From positions 1 through 64,000 of the forward strand of contig KV918789.1 in the NCBI GenBank assembly GCA_002049455.2: a stretch of 64,000 bases of DNA, in the 5' to 3' direction. The DNA is from Porphyra umbilicalis (taxonomy: Eukaryota > Rhodophyta > Bangiophyceae > Bangiales > Bangiaceae). Positions 1 to 10,382 of the stretch are shown piece by piece; the stretch's first letter is position 1; each line of letters opens with the position of its first letter. The position numbers and the translations under genes were made by a program. The notes under the pieces were generated by a model. That model was not told where the DNA came from and did not search any database. It saw nothing but the letters and a program-made list of their open reading frames with translations.

Positions 1-2
1 AT

Positions 3-89
3 GTGCACGAACTTCTCGAAGAGTACAAGGCGCTGTGGGCAGGGCAATTCCGCAAGGTCGACGTCACTGCGCATCGGATCAAGGTGTAG
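3..89 (+). pseudogene. Gypsy pol fragment (protease-RT linker), 5' part outside the window
   Basis: The third frame of the first 89 bases reads HELLEEYKALWAGQF and then a His-Arg-Ile segment. This matches by eye the protease-RT linker seen twice more in the window, as LHTRIRRMLDQHKAMWTGQ in the complete B element and LHKQIRDMLKTHSSMWDG in element A. The frame is closed by a stop formed exactly where the family-A LTR starts at base 85. It is therefore a piece of an older gypsy pol into which element A inserted. It is neither A's nor B's own sequence, so a third gypsy lineage is possible. The rest of this older element lies upstream of the window. Confidence 0.7.
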
Positions 90-477
90 CATATCTCTGC
101 TACCAATTGGCAATTAGCCACGAGTAGCCCCCTTGACTGGCCGAATCCACGGATGTGTGTGACTGGGCTTGTGGCACGTTCTTTGGGGGGTGACTCCCGC
201 ATTGATTTTTTTTTTTGCTTGTTTGCTTGCCTGTCCTATCTGTCTGCCGGCACTCATTACGATCGATTGATCGGATGGTCGATCGATCAGTGCCGTTGCT
301 TGTATTAAACCACCGTGGGTCGGGGGTCGCCGTCGTGGGCGCCACCCGGCTCCCCATCGGATGCCCTTCACCAAAAGGTCTTTCTTCCTCGCCGCGACGG
401 CGATAGAACTCGCTTTATTGCTTGGCTACGGTCGGTCTCAGCTCACTGGTAATTGAACTAACGTTATTAATACCACA
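85..477 (+). repeat. 5' LTR of gypsy element A
   Basis: This 393 bp block recurs as a direct copy at 9964-10358 and inverted at 28669-29055. It starts TGTAGCATATC and ends TACCACA, giving TG...CA ends. It contains a poly-T run near 205, a cluster of GATCGAT/TCGATC words near 260-290 forming an inverted repeat, and a TATTAAA box conserved in position. The two A LTRs differ at many sites, so the insertion is not recent. No matching 5 bp target duplication is visible outside the pair (CAAGG on the left, TTTGG on the right). Confidence 0.85.
303..309 (+). promoter_or_regulatory. TATA-like box in the family-A LTR
   Basis: TATTAAA sits in the middle of the LTR. It is kept in the inverted copy D and is CATTAAA in the 3' LTR of A. 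Position and conservation suggest the core promoter of the element; this is inference only. Confidence 0.3.
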
Positions 478-479
478 TT

Positions 480-497
480 TGGTGGAGCAGCAGGGGA
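480..497 (+). promoter_or_regulatory. Putative tRNA primer-binding site of element A
   Basis: TGGTGGAGCAGCAGGGG begins two bases after the LTR ends in CA. It starts with the TGG that pairs with a tRNA CCA end. The tRNA was not identified. The same motif with one change follows the 3' LTR at 10361. A ~210 bp untranslated leader follows up to the gag ATG at 708; it holds a ~20 bp direct repeat (GGGGCGTAAGCCA / AGGGCGTAAGCCA) near 590-680. Confidence 0.5.
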
Positions 498-707
498 TAC
501 CCTCGCCTTCATCGTGCCTCGCGGCACGGTGTCCCCGAGAACTTTCTCGCTGCCTCGTGGCATTGTGACGGAGTCTATACGGTCGCTTGGCGCGCGGGGC
601 GTAAGCCATCGACTTGTGGGCGTGGTGCCGGGGGCATCACGGTTGAGATCTCCGACGTTGGCGCGCAGGGCGTAAGCCAAGTCGGAACACTTTGTTCAGG
701 TCCCAGT

Positions 708-2354
708 ATGTCTACTGGTGGTACCGGCGGCACTCGGCGAGCCAGAGACGGCAAGTTGCCATCTGGCTACCGGCCGCCGGGCGGGGGACAAGGCACTCCT
801 GCCGCCTCCGACGCCCCAACGGACGGTGCTCCAACTCCTCCCATCCCTGCGGATCAAGCCGCCTCTGGGCAGATGCAGGTGGTGGATAGCCTGAAGGCGG
901 CCGTTGAAGCACTTCAGCGACGCCTAACGGCCCAAGAACAGACTAACGAGTCTCTGGCGCGAGCCAATGACAAGTTGGTCGACGACGTCGAGGCCCTGCG
1001 CAAGGTCGACTCCCATGAGGAGGAACGCCGTGTGGCTAAGTCTCGCCGCTGGTCGGGCGACAAGACCAAGGATGTCAAGAAGACGAGCAAGGTGATTAAG
1101 GACAAGTCCGTCCGCAAGGACGCTCCGGCTAACGCCGCGCTTTCCTCATCTTCCGACGATTCCGCCTCTGGGTCAAGCCCGACGTCGTCAGAAGACGACA
1201 ACCCCAACGCGACGGACACGTCCTCTTCGGACGATGGCCACGGGCCCCCAGGCCTGCCGTCGCCCCCAAGTGGGTCCTCGCCGAGCGACAGCTCGAGCGA
1301 GTTGGACGCGGCCGCGCGCAAGCGCCCCGCGCCCCCCACCAAACGGAAGGAGCGACTTGAAAAAGCCGATAGGATCAAGGTGATCCGCCCGGCTAATAGC
1401 CGCTTCAAGACACTCCTGGACTACAGGACGTACTTCCTGATCCGCCGTGAACTGACGTATACGCATAAAGAGGCACAGCGGTCGCACCGTCTCAACAAAC
1501 GTTTGGACGGAGCGTTCCATGGGCAACAGCCATTCACAGGAGCCCTGCCCTTGGGCATCTTCACGTTCCTGACGACCTTTCGCCGCGCATGCGACGCGGT
1601 TGGGATGACGCACGGTCAAGCCCTTCCGCTTATGGTCTTCCGACCAGCCGGCAACGCCAAGATGGCCTTCTCCGGCGCGCTTAACAGCACCCTCGGACGT
1701 AAGCGTTACGCCATCCGTACCTACCGAGATGCCGTCAACTGGCTTCTTTCGAAGTATGCGACACACGCAACCATGGCTAACGCCTATCAAGACATCATTA
1801 TGATGAAACAACAAGACAACGAGGCGCTCACGGCCTTTGGTCATCGCGTGGAAACGCAATGCGATCTCCTGAACGGTTTGTTCGACATCCAAGACGTTAA
1901 GGACGTCTTCATCACTGGTCTTTCGGACCTTGTGCAAGCGCACGTCCGGGTACTGAACGACCAGTTCCCCGACCGAACCCTGTCCGAGACGGGTGCCCCC
2001 GCCCAGATGTACTGGGACGGCACCAACAAGTTGCGTTTGCAACTCAAGATTACCCGCCCAACGGCGATCAAAGTCGCTTACGCGACACAAGACCAGCGGA
2101 CGACGACGGAACGACCGTTCACACCGGTTCGCACCCCGCCGCCCCCTCGGGCCGCTGTCCCTCAAGCCAATCGGGCTGACATCTGTTACAACTGTAACAA
2201 GCCGGGGAACTTCGCCGCACAGTGTGCCGAGCCTTATCGCCCTCGCGAGCGTCGACAACCGCCTATCGGCGTTCATGCCCTTGCCGACGGTAACGTAGAG
2301 GAAGACGAGGTCGAGCATCCGGCCGACGCCGTGGACGACTCGAAAAACGTCTAG
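708..2354 (+). CDS. Gag polyprotein of gypsy element A
   Basis: A 548-residue open frame from an ATG behind the LTR and leader, ending in TAG at 2352. Residues ~60-115 are a predicted coiled coil (LKAAVEALQRRL heptads), followed by a Ser/Asp-rich acidic stretch (~145-200), a basic stretch and an alpha-helical capsid-like region. Near the C-terminus is a retroviral zinc knuckle, CYNCNKPGNFAAQC, in which the usual His is Asn; a single base change from CAC to AAC would explain this and should weaken zinc binding. Pol follows in the -1 frame and overlaps the end. The frame is otherwise uninterrupted. The role would be RNA packaging and particle assembly. The call rests on position, domain order and the knuckle. 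Confidence 0.85.
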   Translation: MSTGGTGGTRRARDGKLPSGYRPPGGGQGTPAASDAPTDGAPTPPIPADQAASGQMQVVDSLKAAVEALQRRLTAQEQTNESLARANDKLVDDVEALRKVDSHEEERRVAKSRRWSGDKTKDVKKTSKVIKDKSVRKDAPANAALSSSSDDSASGSSPTSSEDDNPNATDTSSSDDGHGPPGLPSPPSGSSPSDSSSELDAAARKRPAPPTKRKERLEKADRIKVIRPANSRFKTLLDYRTYFLIRRELTYTHKEAQRSHRLNKRLDGAFHGQQPFTGALPLGIFTFLTTFRRACDAVGMTHGQALPLMVFRPAGNAKMAFSGALNSTLGRKRYAIRTYRDAVNWLLSKYATHATMANAYQDIIMMKQQDNEALTAFGHRVETQCDLLNGLFDIQDVKDVFITGLSDLVQAHVRVLNDQFPDRTLSETGAPAQMYWDGTNKLRLQLKITRPTAIKVAYATQDQRTTTERPFTPVRTPPPPRAAVPQANRADICYNCNKPGNFAAQCAEPYRPRERRQPPIGVHALADGNVEEDEVEHPADAVDDSKNV

Positions 2355-5300
2355 GCCGGTTGCCCGACTTGGGGTTGCCCGGCGGAACACGAAAGCGTAC
2401 GGTGACAAGACTTTTACGTCGTGCCCTTCGGCACTACGAGATCGCAGCCACGTTAGGCCCATGCCTGCGCATAATGCGAAGCTGCCGCCCTGTCTTAGAC
2501 ACGGGCGCCGGGGTGAACATAGTGCGAATTAGTGTTCTCCCTTCGAACTGGATGGCTTACGCCGAAGAGTTGACTACACTTCCGCGCATCCGAGATGCAA
2601 GCAACATTCGTCTTGTGACGAAGTATGCCATACATCTGTATGTAGACACCGGAGGTGTGCGTCTATTTGACCGATTCCTCGTTCCCGACAACTTGTCAGT
2701 CCCGTGCATTCTTGGCACCGAGTTCATTGAACAAAACATCGAGGGCATTCTGCCGCGCTTGCGCAAGATCGTCTGGCAAGAGCACGTGCGATGCACGGAA
2801 GAGCAACCTCGGCCAACGCCGCTCTTAGCTTGTCTTAACGACAGCGCGTGGGACCGCCACTGGAAAGATAAACCCGCTCGGGTTCGAGCCTGCAAACAGG
2901 TGCGTGTCAACGGACACAAGAAGGAGTGGATCATGGCCACGTGCGACACGCCTGGTATGGTTACCATCACACCGAGCATTCGGTTGTGCCGACACAAGTC
3001 CATGGCAGTCGCCCGCGGCATCGCCATCGTCAAACCGGACGAACCATTCCTGGTCAAGTTATGCAACTTCGGCAAGGACCAAGTCATTGTTCGCAAGAAC
3101 TCTACCTTGGGGTTTGCAGAACCCTACCAAGGGCCGATGCTTTCCGCCGTCTTGGACGACAACACCCCAAAGGGTGGAACCGATAACTCATCGGAAGACG
3201 TGAGTCGTGACCCACTCGAGGACCTCGACCTCAGTGAGGCACCAGAGTACCTGCACAAGCAGATTCGAGACATGCTTAAGACGCATTCGTCTATGTGGGA
3301 TGGAACCCTTGGCGTCATCCGTGCTACGGAGCACGCCATCGTCACTCCTCCCAACGCTATGCCCATACGGGCCCAACCCTACCGAACCGGGCCGTTCAAA
3401 CGGCAGATCATCGCTGATCAGATCAACAAGATGTTGAAGCTCAACATCATTGCCCCTAGCCATAGTGCTTGGGCAAGCCCCGTGGTAATTGTACCAAAGA
3501 AGAACGGCAAAGCCCGATTCTGTGTCGACTATCGTCGGTTAAACAACATCACCAAGAAGGATGCTTATCCCTTGCCTCGCACGGAGGACTGCCTCGACTC
3601 CTTGGGAGATGCCCAGGTATTCACGTGTGTCGACTGCACCGCGGGGTACTGGCAAGTACCCTTACGCAAAGACGACCAAGAGAAGACGGCGTTCACGACG
3701 CACTGTGGTATATACCACTGGGTGTCCATGCCGTCAGGCTTGACGAACGCGCCCGCTACCTTCCAGCGCGCGTTGGATATTATCCTCTCGGGTTTGAAGT
3801 GGCAGATATGCCTTGTCTACTTAGAAGATGTCATCATCTTCTCCGCAAACGCGGAACAACACGTCAAAGACGTTGACACGGTTCTTCACCGTCTTCGAGA
3901 AGTCGGGGCCACCCTCAACTTGGAAAAGTGCACGTGGTTCTCCGACGAGGTCGAGTACCTAGGACACATTGTCCGCCCCGGGCAACTGCACGTGCACAAC
4001 AAGAACGTGGATGCTCTGAAGCATTCCAAGTTCCCAACCACAATGACCCAGCTGAAAAGCTTCTTGGGCATGTGCAACGTCTATCGACGGTTTGTCAAAG
4101 ACTGTGCCAAACGAGCAAAGCCCCTGAACGCCCTGACTAGGGCCGAGATCCCACCGGATTTACCACCACCGACGGTCGTGGCTATCGCCGCCTTCGAGGA
4201 CCTTCGCAACGCACTGTTGTGCCCACCGGTAATTGCCTTTCCAAAGGCCAATCGGAAGCTCGTCGTTGACGTGGACGCATGCGCCGACCAAGTTGGTTGT
4301 ACCCTCCTCCAAGAGGAGCCGGGCGAACTGCTTCACCCTGTCTGGTGTTGGAGCCGAGGACTCACTGCTGCAGAGCAAAACTAATCCACCACGGAGCGAG
4401 AATGCCTCGGCGTCGTGTGGGCTGTCCTCAAGTTGAGGCAATTCCTCGACGGACAACGGTTCCTCATCCGAACGGATCACCAAGCACATAGCTGGATCTA
4501 CAGCACGACCGACTCAAGCGGACGCTTGATGCGATGGCGACTTCGCCTCTTCGAATACACATTCGATATGGTTTATAAACCAGGTGCATCTCACCACTTG
4601 CCCGACTTCCTGTCGCGCGCCTCTACGGTGGCGCCGCCAGAAGATATCCATGATGATATACCTTGTCTGGCATTGGCCGAGACGGCCACTGGCTTAAGAA
4701 CGGGGAGGTACACGGGTACCGACACACCGGAACCGGTGGAGTTCGACGATGTTGTCGAAGCACAACAAACAGACGACTTCTGCGTCGAGATGTCCACTCG
4801 CGTGGAGCGCGGAACGGCCAAGGCCTTCTTCCGCGATGAGCATCACGCTCTGTACCGTCGTGCGCCTTACGGCAATCAACTGGTTATTCCAAAGTCTCTA
4901 CGCGAACGCGTGTTGACCCTCGAGCACCACGCAACCGTGGCCGCCCGTCCTGGTATGAACCGGATGTATTACACAATGCGTAAGGCATACTACTGGCCTT
5001 CAATGGTGACGGATATTCATTCGACCATCACCCAATGCACAACGTGTGCGCAAAATCGCCTCGCCCTGCGGCGACACACCACGCACTTGACCCTGTTCCA
5101 GGCTACCGAGCCTCTCACGGAGCTGTCCGTTGACATCTTTGGGCCCATTCCGGCCTCCAAGAACGGCAATCGCTTCATCTTGGTTATCACCGACCGCTTC
5201 GCCAAGCTCACCAAGTGCGTCGCCTTGCGGCGAATCACGGCCATGTCCGAGGCGTCAGCCATCATCGACGCGTGGGTGTCAGCCTACGGGCCACCGGACC

Positions 5301-6802
5301 GGATCCTATCGGACCAAGGGCCCCAGCTCATGTCGAACTTCTTCATCGCTGTGATGAAAATGCTTGGCATTGAAACGGTTCGCACCAAGGCGTATCATCC
5401 CCAAACCAATGGGCAATTCGAACGGTACAACCGTACCATGGCTACTCAGCTGCGACAATACGTCGCCGACGACCCATCACGATGGGATGAGCTACTCCCG
5501 GTAATCACCATGGCGTATAATAGCCAACCACATCGGTCGACGGGCATCGCCCCATTTGAGCTCGTTATCCAAAAGCGGATCCCCAACCTCACGGTTCGCA
5601 ACTTGCCCCCGGGCACTCCGCTTACAAAAAAGGGAACGCTCAAGGATGGGTCACCCCTAGCTCGCAAGCGCGAGCTCATGGCCCGCCTGCGCAAGCAGAT
5701 TTGCACCGTGGTCGAGGCCTTGCGTAAGACGCAACAACATTACAAACGTAACTTCGACCTTCGGGTCGCAACCCGCAATGCGGACGTCAAGATCGGCGAC
5801 TACGTATACACGACCAACCACGATCGGCAAAACAAGCTGCAAAGCAAAGCCATTGGACCCTTCGTGGTCATTGACGCAGACGCGGACGCCTCCACTTTTG
5901 TCATTGACATCGACGGCGAGGAGAAACGCGTCAGCAGTGACCATGTCACCGCAGCTCCTCGTCCAACGACGACGGACACGGTTCAACACCCCCTGATAGA
6001 TAGTCTAGACCAACGCAAGTCGCCCCCGGCACCGGCCGATGAGTATGTGATCGACAAACTCCCAGGCTTACGCCAGACGGGTGACAGCTATAGCGCTAAG
6101 GTGCGCTGGTTCGACTACGGGTGAAAGGACGACACCTGGGAACCCCTGGAGAACCTCCCCCGCAACCTGGTGGTGCGTTTGCTTCGACAGAAGAAGAAGC
6201 ATGTACCGGGGTACGAGTGGCAGACGCCAACGCGACGAAGTCACCGACAGGCCGGGCTCACAACCGTGGCCAACATCGCCATGGACTTCACGTGGATACC
6301 CACCATCCAACATGTCCATGTTACCGGTGACGGAGTTATCCAGGCCGACGTCGCGTGGAAAGAGTCAAGTACAGCCGTCGCAATTAAGGAAGTAATTCTT
6401 GTCGCGTGGCTCAAGTCCACTCTGTCGTCCATGACGCGCAACTTTGCGTATGATCCCCAACTTTCCTTGCGGCATTTCTCTCGGCTGAACCGTGTTTACG
6501 GCCCGTACACACATGTGTGGCCGAAATCCGCACAGGCGACACTGATCGGGAGCGATCCCCCTGTACCAGTGCTCCCCAACGGGTTTTTGGTACCTCCGGT
6601 GCAACACTTGGACTCAGTCCTTCGACGCTTGGTAACAACCACAGAGGAAGCAACCGTGGTAATACCACAATGGACCAACACCAGTTGGTACGCTACTGCC
6701 ATACGTGCATGTTTCGAGTACGAAGTGCTTTTATCAGCAGACTCAAGGGATACAAATCTCACAACATGGGCCATGATGGCCTGCCACTTCCTTCAGCGCT
6801 AA
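2351..6802 (+). pseudogene. Pol of gypsy element A: protease, RT, RNase H, integrase, chromodomain and an extra C-terminal domain
   Basis: One frame (-1 relative to gag) with two in-frame stops, TAA at 4382-4384 (Tyr expected from the B element) and TGA at 6122-6124. In order: aspartic protease VLDTGAGVNIV (~2490); RT with FCVDYRRLNN, but YLED instead of YLDD at the catalytic site (~3820); RNase H with VDVDACADQVG and RTDHQA; integrase with CTTC but Arg in place of the second zinc-binding His, and a D,D,E core (VDIFGP, LSDQGPQ, NGQFER); a chromodomain (YVIDKL ... KVRWFDYG, stop, KDDTWEPLENL, 6040-6200). The frame then stays open for about 190 more residues to TGA-free codon 6799 and a final TAA, carrying motifs that resemble DIRS-type elements. 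The element is dead at several steps. It belongs to the chromovirus branch of Ty3/gypsy. Confidence 0.88.
6440..6770 (+). other. Extra domain at the C-terminus of A pol, DIRS-like motifs
   Basis: Downstream of the chromodomain and in the same frame, the protein reads DPQLSLRHFSRLNRVYGPYT, then about 30 residues on GFLVPPVQHLDSVLRRL, then ATVVIPQWTNTSWY. The order (helix ending in a GP-T motif, then hydrophobic-PP-x-x-L plus a helix, then a strand ending P-x-W plus aromatic residues) recalls the region after RNase H in DIRS-type retroelements. There a motif like F-G-P-x-T-x-D precedes NPPW or FPPF and then LVVPxWPxxPW. This is from memory of that family, not a search. It is not seen in the B element. 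Confidence 0.45.
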
Positions 6803-6965
6803 GAAGATAAACAGAAAAACTGAGAAGTGGATACAAACATGTCAAACGACAAACAACAACAAGACGACGAAACATCAACACCCTAAAAAGGCGTGAGACC
6901 CCGACATTGTCAACCCCACCCCCCCACCGGGGTCAACCGAGCAAGTCACTGCACAGTGAACCACG

Positions 6966-8954
6966 CTACTCCTCGTCGTCACGACGACGCGAGTCCCGGC
7001 GGGAATCGCGGCTCGCGCCAACACTGGCGGCCGACTCCTGCGAGACACTACGCGCACGCGTGTTGCGCGCCGAGTGCGGAGCCCCCGTCGACGGGCCTCC
7101 GCCCTCGTGGGTCCGACGACCAAGAATGCTCTGCGCGTTGAAGCGCGCCGGCGCGGCCTCCTACTCTGGCTGGATAGCCTCGAGGTGCTGGGCGAAGCGC
7201 CCGTAGTTGGCCTCGCCGTTAACGGCGCGAGCCACGGCCTGTTCAATAATGGACAAAGCCCACTCGACACCCGGTCCGTCCGCGCGCTCAACAGCGGTAC
7301 GCAAGCCTGCGATCTGTTCGACCCAGGCGCTAGCCACTGCCGACAAGGCTGCCCCGCGGGGCGCGCGAGCGCGTACATCGCGCGCGCGCGCCGACCCAAA
7401 CAATGCAACCGCCGCGGTGGAAGACGCGCGGGTCGGCCAAGCGGCATCCTCCGCCCGGGGCGGACACGGCGAGCGATCGCGCCGCGGTGAACGCGGGCGG
7501 TAGCGGCCCTCTCGGGCGTCGCCAACGGCGTGAGCCCAGGTCCGACGACCACGACGCCACACCCCGGGATGGTTCGAGGTGATTCGAGCCATCGGGAGTG
7601 GCGCGTTCGGGTCCAACGCCCAGTCGAAATCGACACAAGGGTGGCGAAGGCAAAAGCCGTCCTCCTTGGTCGGGTCTGCCGTGACCCGCACCTGACGGGC
7701 TTCCCCGGAGTCGCAGTTGCGCCAGAAGAAGTCCTTAAGGACCTCCCGCCAGGGAAACGCCGTCACGGCTTGACGCATCTTGCCGTACAAGACGTACTTG
7801 GCTTCGCCGTCGGGCGCGTCCTTCAACTAGGTCGTATCCAACGCGTCGAAATGACGAAGCGTCTTCGCGTCCAAGTGGACGAAGAGCTTGTCCTCCTGCA
7901 GAATGTGAACCCACGCAGCAACTAAGTTGCAGTAGAACTCGGAGTACACCTCCTGCCAGACTGAGCTGTAGGCGTTGCGCAACGCGTCCGCCAGGTACGA
8001 CACCACTACGGGGGTTGCCACCTACAACCATGTGTGGGGCTCCCACGCCGGGATAGGCGGAAGCCAACGGGACAAGTCGAACTCCCGTGGCGCACGGAGA
8101 AATCCAGCCGCCAACGCGGTGGGCATCAACTCGCGACCGCGAAAGAAGCGCGTGTCGGCGGCCCGACGGTGGTCGGATGGGAACATCGGCAGCCGAAATG
8201 GGCTCGGCAACCCGGTGACCCGCGGACTGCGGTCATTCACGACGTTGTCGTTCTTCTCGTGTTTCACCAGCGCGAGCTGCTCGAGGTACGGCTCCAGACC
8301 GGAGTCGTGCCCGAACGGGATCGAAAGGTCCTCCGCGAGATCCCGCTTGGGGAAGACGGCCTTCGGCCAGATGCGCAGCAAGCGGCAAAACGAGTTGGCC
8401 GCCGCCTCGATCGTCTCTGTCCCCTTCACAGGGAATAGAAGCGCATTGGCGTAAACCAAGCGGTGGAACGGGTGCTAAGGCACTTGGTAGCGCACGACCT
8501 CGTTGCAAAACGACATCACCTGCTACACACGACGCTGAGGGCCCTGGTTCCCATAGAACGGGTCCCCATGGACCTCGGCCACGCGGTCGCCCGCGCGGTC
8601 CGACAACCAGGCTTGCGCCATTACGTCGATGAAGTCGGGCAACGCCTCGTAATGCGCGAAGACACGGCGCGTGTGCGCACGAGCGCGGTTGCCTACGCAC
8701 ATCCCGTACAGACGGCTGTCGGTGACTCGCGGGACCCCATCAACCACCTCCACAGGGTCCGCGTAGACGTTGTCCGAGCCGCGAGGCCGAAGCTGGCGCA
8801 AGACCTCCGGGTCCGGGGAGCAGTCCACTTCCGGATGTCCCCCCGCGGGGTCATGCGCCCCTTCGATGACCGCCCCTCCATCAGAAATGCCGCCGTCCAC
8901 CGCCATCGCGGCCAAATCCGCCATCGCGTTGGCCGTTCGGGGAAAGTTTACCAT
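6966..8954 (-). pseudogene. Antisense protein gene of gypsy element A (unknown family), five stops
   Basis: On the minus strand a single frame runs from an ATG at 8954 (MVNFPRTANAMAD) to a TAG at 6966-6968. It is broken by in-frame stops near 8523, 8460, 8022, 7827 and 7161, all in the same frame with no frameshift. Copy D (29938-30759) keeps the same frame open at both stops that it covers, so these look like decay of a real gene of about 660 codons. Recognisable segments are AVDGGISDGGAVI, VDGVPRVTD, VAEVHGDP, LFPVKGTETIEAAANSFCRLL, FGHDSGLEPY and FPWREVLKDFFWRN. The C-terminus is Arg/Asp/Glu-rich. No catalytic motif was recognised. It converges on pol, with its end about 165 bp from the pol end. 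Confidence 0.6.
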
Positions 8955-9200
8955 GGCTGTCGCCGCCGGGCTTGCCGCGCTTGTCGTCGCCGCAGCGCTT
9001 GCCGCTTTTGCCGCCGTCGCCGCCGGGCTTGCCGCCCTTGCCGCCGTCGCCGCCGGTCTTGCCGCTCTGGCCGCCCTTGCCGCGCTTGCCGCCCTTGCCG
9101 CAGCGCTTGCCGCCCTTGCCACCGTCGCCGCCGGGCTTGCCGCCCTTGCCGCCGTCGCCGCCGGGCTTGCCGCCCTTGCCGCCGTGCGCGCCGCCCCCCC
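8955..9200. repeat. 30 bp tandem repeat coding Gly-Lys or Ala-Arg-rich peptide in antisense frames
   Basis: About eight imperfect copies of a 30 bp unit (GCCGCCGGGCTTGCCGCCCT with variants). On the minus strand one frame reads GGKPGGDGGK repeats and another reads AARAASPAAT. It lies just 5' of the ATG of the antisense gene. In copy D the array is much shorter and the Gly-Lys frame runs straight into the antisense gene, so the repeat may be part of its N-terminus. On the plus strand the frame reads an Ala/Leu/Val repeat, which is probably meaningless. Confidence 0.75.
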
Positions 9201-9963
9201 CACCCCGCGCAAACCCACACTCACCGGGCCCACCACCTCGCGGTGTGCCACCTTGCGGCGGCGCACCCCTACTCAACCTTGCCGTTAGGCAGCTACCTGT
9301 GCGTGAGCACCAAGACACGGGATGGCCCCGTGCCGACACAACGCGGACCCGCACGCCGGCTTCCGCCCCGTCGCCGAGGGAGTCAACACCCCGACGAGGG
9401 CGGCGCCTGCCGGCACGACGACGACCACCCAGCTGGTGCTGCCCCACGCGCACGCCTTGGTGCTAACCGGCCTTGATGTGTGAACCCGCGCTCGGTACCA
9501 CGGACCCGCGTCCCGGCTGTCGCCGTGTCGTCGGGGTAGTCAAACCCCCGACGAAGGAGGCATCACCCGGCGCCGACGACGGTTGCCCCAGCACGTGTTG
9601 CACGACGCACCTGCGCGCCACCGGGTCTTAACCCCGACGCTCGTCGCCTGTCAACCGGCCGTCTGGCCCCTACGCCGACGCCGACGCCGACTCGCCTGCG
9701 AGGGCGCGCGTACGCGCAAGCGCCGGTCGGTCCCGCAGCGTCAGCTGCCCGCCACCTACGCCGACGCGTGTGTGGCGGGACGGTCGCGACCGACGACGGC
9801 GAACCGCCACCTCCCCCCAATTGGGACTGGGCGGCGCGCCCCCCACGGCTCCCGCCGACTGGGCGGTTGCGCCCGCGCGGGCCCGTAAGAGGCCGCGATC
9901 GCCCAATCGGGTTTCACCATCCTCGGATCTCACCGGGACGGTTCATATCTCGTGTTGGAGGAA
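9201..9963. other. Non-coding spacer between antisense gene and 3' LTR of A
   Basis: No supported gene. Copy D carries the inverted equivalent (29056-29870), which confirms that this spacer is part of the element. It holds several copies of a motif around GGGTAGTCAAACCCCCGACGA / GAGTCAACACCCCGACGAGG (9380 and 9535). The LTR-proximal end (GTTGGAGGAA) is the best polypurine-tract candidate but is poor. Confidence 0.5.
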
Positions 9964-10358
9964 TATCGCAAAACTCTGCTCCCAACTGGCAATTAGCCAC
10001 GAGTAGCCCCCTTGACTAGCCTAATCCGCGGATTTGTGTGACTTGGCTTGTGGCACGCCCTCTGGGGGGTTACTTTCGCATAGTTTATTTTTTATTGCTT
10101 GTTTGCTTGTCTGTCCTATCTGTCTGGCGGCACTCATTACGATCGCTTGATCGGATGGTCGATCGACCAGTGCCGTTTTTTTGCATTAAACCACCGTGGG
10201 TCCGGGGTCGCCGTCGTGGGCGCCACCCGGCTCCCCATCGGATGCCCTTCAACAAAAGGTCTTTCTTTCTCGCCGCGACCGCGATAGAACTCGCTTTGTT
10301 GCTTGACTACGGTCGGTCTCAGCACACTGACAATTGAACTGACGTTATCAATTCCACA
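9964..10358 (+). repeat. 3' LTR of gypsy element A
   Basis: Direct copy of 85-477, 395 bp, ending CCACA. Similarity to the 5' side does not stop at the LTR end. The next ~25 bases (TTTGGTCGAGCAGCAGGGGA and on to CCCTCG) match the sequence after the 5' LTR. This LTR therefore also has a 5'-LTR-like right flank. Confidence 0.85.
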
Positions 10359-10360
10359 TT

Positions 10361-10378
10361 TGGTCGAGCAGCAGGGGA
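10361..10378 (+). promoter_or_regulatory. Primer-binding-site-like sequence after the A 3' LTR
   Basis: TGGTCGAGCAGCAGGGGA differs by one base from the site at 480. This is unexpected downstream of a 3' LTR and suggests that a second, mostly lost family-A interior followed. Confidence 0.45.
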
Positions 10379-10382
10379 TACC

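Noticed and set aside
1188-2462. 424-codon minus-strand frame across element A gag
   Set aside because: It is the mirror of the well-supported plus-strand gag, with no motif, no start context and low-quality Arg/Val-rich content.
4382-6124. Stops in A pol as possible repeat-induced point mutation
   Set aside because: The changes leading to stops are mixed (C to A, C to G, G to T types), not the C-to-T bias expected of RIP-like mutation.
8463-9476. 337-codon plus-strand frame with Cys/Arg repeats over the 30 bp array
   Set aside because: It is the complement of the antisense gene and its Gly-Lys repeat. The repetitive CRPCRRRRRACR-like peptide comes from the array; copy D supports the minus-strand frame instead.
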